Assembly (NCBI GenBank): GCA_029255685.2
Contig: CM055316.2
Location: 75,576,861 to 75,640,860, forward strand
Reading direction: 5' to 3'
Length of the DNA: 64,000 nucleotides
DNA from: Silene conica
Taxonomy: Eukaryota > Streptophyta > Magnoliopsida > Caryophyllales > Caryophyllaceae
How positions within the stretch are numbered: position 1 is the stretch's first letter; every line of letters starts with the position of its first letter. A program made the position numbers and the translations under genes. Below are positions 24,101 through 35,417 of the stretch, one piece after another. The notes under the pieces are model-generated. The model searched no databases. It was not told the origin of the DNA and worked only from the letters and a program-made list of their open reading frames with translations.

Positions 24101-25689
24101 CACTAACAAATATGGGTTAAGTTTTGTATCAATAAATTGTCTATCTAGTGGTGTTCAGGGGAACTATAAACATTGCCAAATATGTAAAAGTAAACAAATC
24201 ACTTTTGGTAAGTGCCTTTTTGCGCAAACAACCTTTTTCCAAGAAATCAAAAGCTTTCTTCTTAATTTAAAAGATCAAACCAGATTTTTCTGAACTGGAT
24301 AAGATTTGTTGAGAGTTTGGAAAGTCATTTACAAGAGTTTAATTATTTTCGAAAAGTTTCTTTCAAAGTTTCAAAGACGAGTTGGAATCCACAGTGGACT
24401 ACATTGTGTATTCTGGAGCACTTAGACAATAAACTAAGTTCAATGATCTCTTACAACACTATGACTCTAACATTGACATTCTTCAACTTTGATCATCTTT
24501 GTGCAATCTTCATTGACGATTGGAGCTCTTGAGCTACAAGATTAACACCTAAGAGGTACACGATTTAATAGACAATAAGATCAATCTATCTCTATAAAAG
24601 GAGTAGAATTTAACTCATTCTAATTGGTTCATTGAAATAAGAAAAAAAAAACTAACCACTAACTTTTAGTTTGATTTAATTTCTCTCTCTCCTAAATTCA
24701 GAATTCTCATTCCTAATTACGTAATCGATTGCAGTATTACATTTCATCATTGTCATAATAAAATACGATACGATCAAATTATTGTTCATCGAAAATATAA
24801 ATAACAATATAAAACGTTTCAATAAAATACAATATAGAACGGTCCAAATATAAAAATCAAATCCGAAAAACAAAAAATTACAAACACGAAAAATAATTAC
24901 AGTCCAAAAATTAAATTATATTATATTCTCCAATTTTCTAATCAAATCAAATATAAATTAAGATACCAAACAAAATAAAATACGGTAAAATACGATATAC
25001 AATGGTCCAATATATATCAAAATTATTACGTTTTCGCCAATGTCGTAATAAAAATCTTGTATATTAGAAAAACAACTAAAAATCGGCACAAAAAATAAAC
25101 AAAACGAGAATTCCAACCTAAATAACTCAAAGTCAACTAAATATTATTCAGGTGCGGATATTACGTTTATTAATCAGGTTGCATATTAATGATTAATGAT
25201 AATACTAATTATAATACTAATACTAATAAAATACTGGAATAAAATACTGGAAATAAATACTGGAATAAAATACTGGAAATAAACTGAAAATCTGAAAATT
25301 ATAATTTTATTATGCTAAAAAAACTGCAAATTAATCTTATTCATGCAGATCTACCCCTAAGAGATTGAGACGATATTGATAATAATCAAATAATTGATAG
25401 TTATAAAGAACACACAATTAATAATAAAAAAATACGGGATCAATATTTCTAATAAAAAATCCGTTAATTCTGAAACCATAACAAATAAAATTTCCCTTTT
25501 ACATTGGTAATGAAATAGGTTGGATTTTATAGCAAAAAACTGATTTATTTTAGTAATTTATGATTTATAATAATTTATATATTATTAACTTACTTTTTAT
25601 TTTGAATTATATTTAATTAATTAGTCACATATTTATGAGTAACCAATATTTAAAAACAGAATCGTACATTTGTTGTACGGGTATAAAAT
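21128..25689. other. AT-rich intergenic DNA with undefined repeats
   Basis: No gene recognised. 22580-22690 has repeated CTCAACCGAGTG / CTCAATCGAGTG / CTCGACCGGATG words of the kind found in plant LTRs. About 23050-24560 lies between GCACCTAAGAGG and ACACCTAAGAGG-type words and may be a decayed LTR-retrotransposon segment, but no coding domain survives. A small minisatellite is at 25221-25283. Confidence 0.35.
25221..25283. repeat. minisatellite, AATAAAATACTGG unit
   Basis: Four close copies of AATAAAATACTGG or AAATAAATACTGG stand head to tail. Unit length is 12-14 bp. Non-coding. Confidence 0.75.
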
Positions 25690-26765
25690 TAGTTTGTCAT
25701 AAGGCATCATCAACATTATTTTAATCAAATTGGGTCTCTTCAGTTTCACACCTTTGAAGAAGCCTTCGACCATAGTAATGAAGTTGCTTACGGGTTACAG
25801 TTTTATTTGGTTTAAGTACAAGTATCACATTGAAAAACGTCTGTGTATAAAAGCATCGCATGTGGGCGTTATGGAGCTTACAAAAGTCATGTTGAGAAAC
25901 CGCAAAGAAAGTCAAAAACAAAGAGATTTGAATGTCCATTTGCAATAAGGGTGATAAAAAGGAGTTCAGATGTGTGGGAAGTTGTTCTGAAGTGCGAGTT
26001 TCATAATCACAAGTTTGGAAAGTTTCTTGAAGGTCATAGATGTAGAGCCAAGTTAACTGATGAACATAAATAAATTATTAAGCACCAAAGACAGTCTCAT
26101 GTTAAACCGAGGATGGTTAAACATGGTTTTACGCTTAGATTTCCTGATCAGCCACCTCCAGTTTTGAAACAAATTTACAATCAGAATGCGCGATTAACAG
26201 AGACGATTCTAGGATTCATTGGATGGGGTGCGAAAAATTAACGAAATTACTTAAATTACGGAATTATGTTTATATAATAAAAAATTGGTTCTAACAAAAA
26301 AAAAATTATTGTTTGATTGGAAAAAAATATAAATAAAACAAATGGTAAAAAAAACATTGAACAAAAATTGCTTACTAGAAGTATTGAACCTGACCTTTAA
26401 CAAGGAAAATCTACTCCCAACCACTAGACCAGCATAGTTAATATGTCTATTAATTACACAAACGTATACTTATTTTTTTTAAAAAGAGGGTGCGGGTGCA
26501 TCCCCTGCACCCCCTCTATATATGCCACTGGCGATTAAGTACAACAAATAAGGATGGGAGAAACAATGTACAATATATGTTGCATCTAGCGACCGAAGCT
26601 AATTACCTTTAATTTGTGACTACGTATTGAATTGGATAAGGAAACAAAAGCTCTTACACATGTTTGGTTTGCTCATCTAGAGGCACTGCAAATGTTTAAA
26701 GCGTGGCCAGATGTTGTTCTATTCGACTCTACATACAAGACGAATAAGTACGATTTTACATAAGA
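25690..26765 (+). pseudogene. MULE / FAR1-type transposase remnant
   Basis: The plus strand encodes a decayed FAR1-like DNA-binding region: KSHVEKPQRKSKTKRFECPF, then AIRVIKRSSDVWEV and CEFHNHKF, which fits the C2-H-x-H arrangement of that domain. An in-frame TAA sits at 26071-26073, after which the same frame continues with HVKPRMVKHGF and RLTETILGFIGW. After a gap (about 26235-26615) the frame resumes with ALTHVWFAHLEALQMF and FDSTYKTNKYDF. That last piece contains the first catalytic Asp of MULE transposases. Only the N-terminal third of a normal transposase is present. The stops, the gap and the missing C-terminal part show it is dead. Confidence 0.7.
26235..26615. mobile_element. probable insertion inside the MULE remnant
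   Basis: AT-rich sequence separates two parts of the MULE frame. Near its right side are GGGTGCGGGTGCATCCCCTGC and ATATATGCCACTGGC; read inward the latter, CCAGTGGCATATATAG, resembles a hAT terminus. The left boundary and target duplication are not clear, so the extent is approximate. Confidence 0.35.
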
Positions 26766-27321
26766 CTAATGGACCTCCAAGTGTCGGCCCTGTCAAAATC
26801 CAACTACTATCTTTCCCCCCTTTTTTTTACTTTCCTTCGCGGTTCAGGAAATGAATTACAAGAACCCTCGGCATAGATCTCAAACCTACCTTGTTGACCA
26901 CGCCTAATCCGTAAAGTAGAAGTCACCTCCACATTATCGACCACCTCATTAGCCCGCTCCTCATTACCTGGGTCTTCATTATTCGTTCCTCCTCCTCAAG
27001 TTCCCTCTAGTACTCCTGATACTCCCCAACATAGAAATCATCTGTCCTTGTAGCCATCGATATTTCTTTGGACCCAAAACAAGTACATCCAAGCTCCACC
27101 ATTAGCTTTTTTCGCCGATTGGAAGCATGAAGTTTATATCTACGTTCCAGCATCAGACATCTGCATAATATCCAACAATTATATTTGGCTCATCAAATAC
27201 CCCAAAATCGTTCAATCGAGCTCATCAAATTCGCATCAAATTCGCATCAAATTCTTATATTTGTCTGTAATTAAGCAAATTTCTACCTAAACTAAGCTAC
27301 CCTATAAACAATCATATTAAA

Positions 27322-27545
27322 AAAAAATGAGAAATCGTGAATAATATAGAACAAATATTTTTTAAAAAAATTGGAGAAATCGTGAACAGTTACAACAAAC
27401 ATTTAATTTAAAAAAAAAAAGAGAAATCATGAACAATAACAACAAACATTTAATTAAAAAAAAAAATTGGAGAAATTGTGAATAGTAACAACAGATATTT
27501 TTTCAAAATGCAGAAATTGTGAACAATAACAATTTAAAAAAAAAC
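27322..27545. repeat. AT-rich minisatellite, ~55-bp unit, about 4 copies
   Basis: The unit contains GAGAAATCGTGAACAGT-AACAACAAACATTTAATT followed by an A run. Copies start near 27327, 27373, 27420 and 27468 and differ by a few bases and by A-run length. Confidence 0.6.
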
Positions 27546-27671
27546 AAAAAATCATGAAAAATCGCTCATTTGCTTATCAAATCTGCATCAAGTCTCTATA
27601 TTTGTCTCTAATCAAGACATTTTTACCTAAACTAACTCAACCAATAAACTAATCTATAGTACTAATTTATA

Positions 27672-27867
27672 CTCCCTCCGATTTTCTGTGTTGTTCCTCT
27701 TTCCATTTTGGTCTAATAACATTGATGTTCCCTCTTTCCTCCTTTGGACAACATTGTGTGGTCCAAAATCAATTTCATGTGGGGTCATATGTATTGTGTG
27801 GTCCAAATTGATTCCCTTATTTCTTGTGTCAAAATGAAAAGGGAACAACACAAGAAATCGGAGGGAG
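27672..27867. mobile_element. Stowaway MITE, 196 bp
   Basis: CTCCCTCCGATTT begins the element and AAATCGGAGGGAG ends it, perfect inverted termini flanked by TA on both sides (27670-27671 and 27868-27869). The interior repeats TGTGTGGTCCAAA-type words. A same-length relative lies at 35222-35417 in the opposite orientation. Confidence 0.9.
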
Positions 27868-28832
27868 TAGATTATACCATAATATAACAAAATTATAAAT
27901 TAAAATCTCGTTTCATTATCGTAATTATATTCATATAAGTCATAAATAAGCGATTTACGATAACGTCGAAAACAATAACTGGATTTGTTAACAGTATACA
28001 GTACACAGTACACGAACCAACATAACAAAAAAACTGAGATTAATATGTAGTAACACTTTTATGAAGAAGAAGAAGAAAAAAAACAGAAATTCACCACAAA
28101 TTGATCCACTTTTTATCAGATCCCTATATTTGTCTCTAATTAGACAATTTTTTTACCTAAACTAGTCACCCTATAAACTAATCTATACTAATTTAACAAA
28201 TATTTAAAGATTACAAAAAACAATTCAGAAGCATACCTTGAATTCGTATCAATGGGTTTTGTTGTCCTTGTTCTTGTTGTTCTTGGGCACTATTTTGTAG
28301 ATCTAATAATTTACCCAGAAATCCGGAAAAAAAAGAATGGTGAAACAATAAGAATGAAGGATAAATAATGTGACTAAGGGCTTGTTCGGTTACCCATTGA
28401 AATAATTGGATCTTAAGCTTTCGAAGAAGTGTAAAACTATGATGTTGTTTGGTTGCCAAGATCCTGACAAGTAAAACTTCCCACATGATGAATCTACTTC
28501 GTCCATTATGTGGGAAGTCACTCACCAAACTCCTTGGTCATTAGAATTTCTCACACGAATTAACTTTCCACATGCGAACCAAACACTTTTTGGGAATTCG
28601 CATGAATTGGAAATTCATGTGAACTTAAGGTATTAACACATAACACGTCATCACCCCCACTTCCACCACTGACCCTATATCATTACCACTCCTCGCGCCC
28701 ACCACTGACTCCGGAGTCACCGCCCACCACAAGAACCTCCCCACTTCTCCGCAACATGACAATATCACTAACATGATATAGATGAACCATCTCAACCAAA
28801 ACCTTAAGGTTATGGTTGAAGCTCAACTATAA

Positions 28833-29551
28833 AGGGGCGTTTGGTTAGAGAAAGGGAAAGGGAAAAGAAATAAGAATAAGAGGGGAAAAGGAAATGGATT
28901 ACCTAAAACTTAATTGGTTGTTTGGTTACTCCAAGAAAGAGAACTAATGGTCCACTCACACTCACTCCTACCACTAACACACACCACCACAAACAACCAC
29001 TTATTTATTGGCGGCAGTGACGGTGACGGAGGTGGCATGGCGGTGGTGGTGGTGGTGGAGGTGGAGGTATCATGGCGGTGGTGGCGGGGTGTCATGGCGG
29101 CGTTGGTGGTGGTGGTGGCGGTGATGGTCACGGCTGTGATGGTGTCAGCGGTGGTGACGATGATGGTGGTAGAGATGTCATTGCGGTGACGGTGGTGGTG
29201 GTCACAACGGTGAGGGTGGTGGGGTGTCATGGCAGTGATGGTGGTAGGGGTGTCACGACGGTGGTGGTGGTGGTGGCAGTGGTGGTGGTGTCGGCGTTGG
29301 CGGTGACATCATTGTGGTGGTTTGGTGGTGGTTATTGTGGTGGCAGTTATAAGTGGTGGTAGATGAAGAAAGTGGTTGAAAGGTAACAAGGGTAATGAAA
29401 TCTCATAACCTAGGGAGGTAAGGAATTAGATGGATTAAGGGGTAAGGGAACGAGTTTCATTCCCTTTGTTTGTGTCAAACAAACACAAACAAAGGAAATG
29501 AGTAGCTTTGTTTCCCCTTCCATTTCTTATAGACCCCAACCAAATGCCCCC
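28833..29551. mobile_element. Tourist/Harbinger-like MITE, 719 bp, with an internal GGT array
   Basis: The left end AGGGGCGTTTGGTTAG and the right end read inward (GGGGGCATTTGGTTGGGG) are inverted. TAA lies on both sides (28830-28832 and 29552-29554), the 3-bp TWA duplication typical of this superfamily. The ends are purine-rich (GAAAGGGAAAGGG). About half of the interior is a GGT-rich simple repeat. Confidence 0.7.
29005..29360. repeat. GGT/GGC trinucleotide-rich low-complexity array
   Basis: Imperfect GGTGGT, GGCGGT and GATGGT runs with recurring GTCATGGCGG. It gives long but meaningless open frames on both strands (poly-Val/Gly or poly-Thr/His). It lies wholly inside the Tourist-like MITE. 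Confidence 0.85.
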
Positions 29552-29681
29552 TAATTAAAATTCCTATCATTAAGTATACTTAACATAACTTTTAATTAAC
29601 TTGCAATAAGTATTGTTTGTGACGGATATTGTCTGTTTTGAATGAGAATTTGTTTAATCTTGTTACCTATTTGTGTTGGTG

Positions 29682-29887
29682 CAGAAATTCTTACTTCAGA
29701 CCGTCTGAAATAAGACGGACCAAATGTCACTATTTTTTTTAATAGAATGTAACCATTTAATAACAAAATGTTATATTGAAAATTACTTACTCCTTAGCCT
29801 GAAAAATGGTGGTAATATTTTATTGTAAAAATGATTAAAATAAGTCCGTTTAAAATTTCAGACGAAAAATATCCGTCTGAAACAAGA
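29682..29887. mobile_element. small TIR element between 13-bp direct repeats
   Basis: ATTTGTGTTGGTG occurs at 29669-29681 and again at 29888-29900. Between them the ends AAATTCTTACTTCAGAC and, read inward, AAATTCTTGTTTCAGAC are inverted. AGACGG words follow at both ends. The size and ends suggest a MITE, possibly MULE-like. The real duplication length is ambiguous because the termini share bases with it. Confidence 0.5.
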
Positions 29888-29900
29888 ATTTGTGTTGGTG

Positions 29901-32240
29901 AATAGTGTTGTCACACAAGTTGAAGTTAACCTTCCAAAAACGTGAAACCTAAGTACTAAGTACTATTGACCATTTGACCTTAGCTTATTGGAATTGAATG
30001 CGACAAGAGTCCATTATAATCTTTAAATATATGAATTGCATGTTATAGGTAACGTAAAATTCATGTTTTACTACGGTAGAAAACAATAAGAATGTAGGAG
30101 GATTCATAGGAAATATGAAACACGTACAAAAATCTTCTTGGAAAAGCAAATTTGTCACATATTGTTGGCGAAAATTTCTAGTAAAAGCACGGACATTATC
30201 TCTTCCCCCTAAATACTCCTTTAACTTAATTATCAAATTTTACTAAAAAGTTCAGACTCTGCTTTATATCTTTGTCAATCTAACTACGTCCTAAATCAAA
30301 AGTCATGCATGGCTGGTCAATTGCTCATGCAATCTTGTTCGGTTCAGATTCTCTATTACTCTCTTTTCTATATTACCTACTACTCAATCACGTTTAACTG
30401 TTCGGATTTTATTCGAGAACGATTTAACGGCTAACTGTTTTAATAAAGTGAAAAGAGTATAATAATTATATAATGATATATTAAGAGTAATGGATCATTC
30501 ATTACTTTTGAGATGATAGAGAGGATCCTCACTCAATCACGTTTTACCCACGATAAGTCACCCAATGCCCTATCTAGCTTGCTTATAGGTTCAAATGTTA
30601 ATTAAATTAGGTGGTAAAAATCATTAGCGGAAATAATTATAACGTTGTTTTGAATCCCATCAGCATTAAAATCAATGTAAACTCTCTTTACACCCAATTT
30701 TTTTAAAATGAATAGAGTCTACTCTACAATTTACTATTCTTCTTTGTTCTCTTATTTGGTGTTAAATGAGTCACAAGAGCATTACAATATAAAGTCGTTG
30801 ATCCTCTTTGTTTGCATTCTCCAATTAACTTATGCCACGTGTCAAGTTTTGAAAAATGTATAAATTTTCCTCTAACAGATCAGACATTTCAGACACCTAT
30901 TTGGTCAAAATAACTTATTTGACCAAAATTTATGTACCTTGTTTTTTAATAAGCGTTTGGTTAGTAGCTTATTTAACCAAATAAGTTATCTGAAATAAAT
31001 TGCTAGCCAAGGTAACATTTGAGATTTCAGGTACCTGATTTGCATTTATTTTATTTTTTTTTCCTTAAATCAATATTATTAAATAATTATTATATCATTT
31101 TATCCCTTAGGCCTAATATCCAGGGTATATACATCATCTTAGCCATTAGACAAAAACATCTTTGATGGTAATTGACTATTTAGATATGATAATTAGGCAT
31201 GGACTAAGCCTAGTAATTCAAATTTAAGTTGCATAAGAATAAAATTAACGTTCTGTTGGGGGGAGCCATTGCATTGCTAGGGATCTGCGAATATAATAAA
31301 GTCAGCCATTTACGTTCACTATGACGTGAATTACTAGTTTATTATTACTCGTACTTTTATGTATATATATCCGTTACTATCGTAAATTAATAAACTATAT
31401 AATCCATTATTTAATTAATACTAATCAATATTGATTGTAACGATTAGATTTGTGTTTTGTACTAATACATTGATTAACCCAAAATTATATCCATTAATTT
31501 AAATAATAATAAATTAATATTAAATGATGGTGACGCAATAACGTCAAGGTTATATTCACCATTCTTCTTGAAGTTAGAGGAAGGCACGATGTATAAATTC
31601 AGGTGTACGATTAAAAGGATCAGAGCAGCATATGAATTACCACATGTAGATACGTATGGTACCAAGTTTATGTCCATCTACTCGTCTGATATTTGTCCTA
31701 CCATTTCTTAGTTGAGTCCCGTCAATCGGTCATTGAGTTATGATCAACAAACTATTCACAAATAAGCAGGTTTTATCGGTTTCTCGTTAGGTCATTTGTT
31801 TATCGATTTTCATTTTTTTCGTAATATTTGGATAACTAATTACCGATCACATGTCTTAATAAAAATACCACTCAGTATTTTTATACCCCTTAATCTCACT
31901 ATAATATCCAGTCTTTATTAACTATGATGTTTTCTTACCTTCTTGACACAAAATGTGTATACTACTGTATAGTAGCTTGTATTGGCCCTGTTTGACAAAA
32001 CTACCTGAAAAGTTAGCTGAAACTTGAAAAGTTATTTAGAACATAAAAAGGTACCTGAAACCTGAAAAGATAGCTGAAAATTAAGATATGGTAAGGTAGC
32101 TGATTTTTGTTAAAATTGTTTGAAAACTAGCTGAAAATGTAGCTGATATTTGACAAAATGACGTAAAAAGACACGGTTTATTATTGATATCTTTTACGAT
32201 TTTAATATTATTCTTGTGTTATTGTCGTTGGTGTTGTGAG
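29901..32240. other. AT-rich intergenic DNA
   Basis: No gene seen. 30880-31030 contains inverted TTATTTGACCAAA / TTTAACCAAATAAG words of a probable small MITE. A motif starting GGCCCTGTTTGACAAAACTA near 31985 looks like the left end of another MITE whose right end I cannot find. Confidence 0.35.
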
Positions 32241-32749
32241 TAGGTTGGCAATGGGTAGGGTCCAGCAAGATCCGAACCCGACCCTGAGTCACATATCTTG
32301 GACCCATACCCAACCTATACCCGAAAGGCTCTGAAATTAATGGACCCATACCCGACCCAGAGGGTTCGGGTCCGCGTTCGGGTATGGTCTACCCTAGGGT
32401 CTGCTTTTTTCTTTGACTGAACAATTTTTTCCTAATACCAACTTATCAATTTTATCAATTTCCTCGTTATTCTTAATTGGTATTTGGATATGCGTATAGT
32501 ATATTAGTGTTAACTAATAAGCGTCGTCTGTATATGTGTATGTGTATGATTTGGGTTATTATTGGCATTCGTATGTGTGTTTTTTCTTTCTTTTTTTAAA
32601 AATATATAAGGGTCTAAGGGTCGGGTAGGGTCCCAACACCAAGACTCGGACGGACCCGGACCCAAAGTGTTTATATAAGACCCATACCCGGCCCATTAGG
32701 GTCTGACCCTAAGGGTCTGGGTCGGGGACCCGACCCATTGCCATCCCTA
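32241..32749. mobile_element. hAT MITE, 509 bp, perfect 8-bp target duplication
   Basis: GTTGTGAG lies at 32233-32240 and 32750-32757. The left end TAGGTTGGCAATGGGTAGGG and the right end read inward (TAGGGATGGCAATGGGTCGG) are inverted. GGGTCGGGT and GACCCGACC words fill both arms, so the element could fold into a long hairpin. Non-coding. Confidence 0.88.
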
Positions 32750-32757
32750 GTTGTGAG

Positions 32758-35221
32758 TATCAAGTCATATTTTCAATATATTTGCAAGAGAATGAGAACA
32801 ATAATTAATATATAACGATTATGTACAAAAATCCAAACAATATATCCTTGAAATATACTTTATCGATACAAAATTAGTTCTCTATTAAACTCATACAAAA
32901 AAAATATTAATTAGGGTTTTGTATCGAGTTTGGTTTTTGTTAATTGACGTTATAAAAGTTGAGGGTAAAATAGGTAAGTAAAATTAAATAGGTACCTTAT
33001 TTCTCAAATGTATGTTGCTTGAGGTAGCATTTTATATAAAATATTAAAAAAGCATTATAATAAAAATTAACTTTAATTGCTAACATGTTTCTGTAGCTAA
33101 AAACTTAAATTAAATACTAAACTTGCTACTCATTTTGTTTTGTCTCTATAACTTTAGCTACCAACGTTCCAACGTATTTCCGTAGCTGAAAACTTAAATT
33201 CGATACTAAATTTTTTTACTCACTTTATTTTGTTTCTATAATAAGTTAATAACTACCTGTTTAGATACTAACAAATTTTCGTATTTAAAAAATTAAATTA
33301 GATACGAAATTTGCTAACTACTTTATTTAGTCTTTAATTACAATAGAGACATAATTAACTACCATTTTAGTTTAGTCTCTTAAGTAGAGACTAAATATAT
33401 GCTTTGTCTCAAAATTAGTCGTTAAATTATATATTTAACAACTGAGTTTTAGTCAAATGCTAAACTAGTAAGTAGCTAAATCATCATTCTCTTGTCGTGT
33501 ACGAATTATAAACTCATATTTTTTATAACTTTCTAGACAATACAAATTCTCATATATATATACATACACAATCAAACAACTCCTAAATGTTCGATTTTAA
33601 AGGAGAATATTTGTAAATATACCATAAGATGTTTGAAATTAAACTGCTATACAAGTATAAGATCATTTAGCATGGACGACAGCGGTGGAGTTAGGGGATT
33701 AGTAATGACACGCTCTCATCCTAACGAATAAAATTTTTAAAGTTTTTAGTTCAAATATTTAAACTTTTTCGAGTTTATCTTATACCGGATTAAAGCCCAG
33801 AGCATAATACAGTAATTAAGATATAGTGTGTTATATCTATTTGACGTAGAAAACACTTTTTGATTCATGCAAGATGATGCATAGATAAGTTAATTAAAAG
33901 CAAAAGGTGATCAAGGTACCATGTTGTTGTAGTAGTAACAGATTTATGTGGTGCAACGGCTACATGATGTCATACAGTACAAAAAAAGTGCTAAAAACTT
34001 TGAAGATTCTCGTCTAAATGAATAATATTCCTGACTTACTTCCCAAAAATCAAGGACCCATCTAACCCTGACAAACACACACACAGATTGTGAGGAGACA
34101 CATTAACAACTGTTTCAAATTTTGAAGTGAAAGATGCAATTTCTTACTTAATTATTGTTATTATTATTACAATATTAAGTTGCTCATTAATTACCTCCTA
34201 TCAAATGAGGATAATAATGTCAAGCTCTTGTGTTACTTTGGTTGTTGACCTTATTCATTGCTCCAATATATAATAGATAATACAAAATTTTGAAATGATA
34301 AGACAGTCTTAGGTTGACACTCTTGACAGAGACGTCAGTAAAATTGAACTTCAGATTATAGGTATTTATTCTCGTGATTTTATCAGTTAAGCAAGCCAAC
34401 AACAAAAATTCGGTGAAATAGTGAAAAGAGTGCTAGGTAAATCACAAGAAACTTGTCAATAATCATTCACTTTATCAATTAAGCAAGCAGACAACTAAAA
34501 TAAGTAAGCTTACTTTAAAGGTAATTCAGTAATCTTTGGACCAACTCGGAAGTATGGTTAGTTTGTAGAGATGCTCGATAAATCTTAGGGTGAATGACAG
34601 ATTGACAGGGAGTGAGGTTTAGATTATTGACTTTGCATGTGAAAATTTACTATTCAATCTTTGCACTGAAATATGAAAAATCAATGAGAGATTAGACAAG
34701 TCCCAACCCGAGATAACTAAAGTCGTCCGCCCTTTAATACATACGGTAACTTTGTAGAGTAACTCATTAACTTCATAATCTTATAATTTATTTAATTATA
34801 TTTGTCGTTATGCTCTCTTTATTGTATTATTGTAAGAGAGACATCATTCGTTTTCAAGGCCGACCTTTAGCATGTGTGGGCTGTGCGGCAGCACAGGGCC
34901 CCAGAATTTTGAGGGTCCAATAGATAAGAAAACACATATTTTATAGTATTTGGTGCCATAATACAACATAGTAATCAATTTGTCTCAATGATTTGGCTAT
35001 TGAGTCTGCGTTGAGGTAACCTAGGTTTGAATCCTCATAGTTCTCTAACTTTTAATTAAATAAGGAAAGATTTTCAAGATTATTTCACTTATTATAGTAA
35101 ATATGAGTTTTTATCATTAAATATTCTCACCAATATTTTAGAAAATCCTTATTTAAAATATCTTTCATAAACTTCTTGATTTAGCTAGTTTTATATGTTA
35201 GTCATGGAAAATAAGAACATA
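32758..35221. other. AT-rich intergenic DNA
   Basis: No gene recognised. A tRNA-like pair of words (TGGCTATTGAG near 34993 and AGGTTTGAATCC near 35021) could be a SINE head, with weak support. 34855-34910 has a GGCCGACC/GGGCCCC segment resembling a hAT terminus, without a visible partner. Confidence 0.3.
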
Positions 35222-35417
35222 CTATTTCCGATTTCTTGTGTTATTCCCTTTTGATTTTAACACAAGAAATAAAGGAATTAATTTGGACCACACAATAGAC
35301 ATGACCCCACATAAAATTGATTTTGGACCACACAAAGTTGTCCAAAAGAGAAAAGAGGGAAGATCAATGTTATTAGATCAAAACGGAAAACGGAACATCA
35401 TAGGAAATCGGAGGTAG
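35222..35417. mobile_element. Stowaway MITE, 196 bp, relative of 27672-27867
   Basis: CTATTTCCGATTTCTTGTG begins it, and the right end read inward is CTACCTCCGATTTCC. TA flanks both sides (35220-35221 and 35418-35419). The interior shares TTTGGACCACACAA and ACCCCACAT words with the 27.7-kb copy in inverted orientation. It is older, because its termini are less perfect. Confidence 0.8.

Noticed and set aside
28910-29362. Val/Gly-rich and Thr/His-rich proteins on both strands
   Set aside because: Produced by the GGT-rich simple repeat inside a MITE.
34990-35035. True tRNA gene suggested by A-box and B-box-like words
   Set aside because: The spacing and arms do not form a cloverleaf; at most a SINE head.
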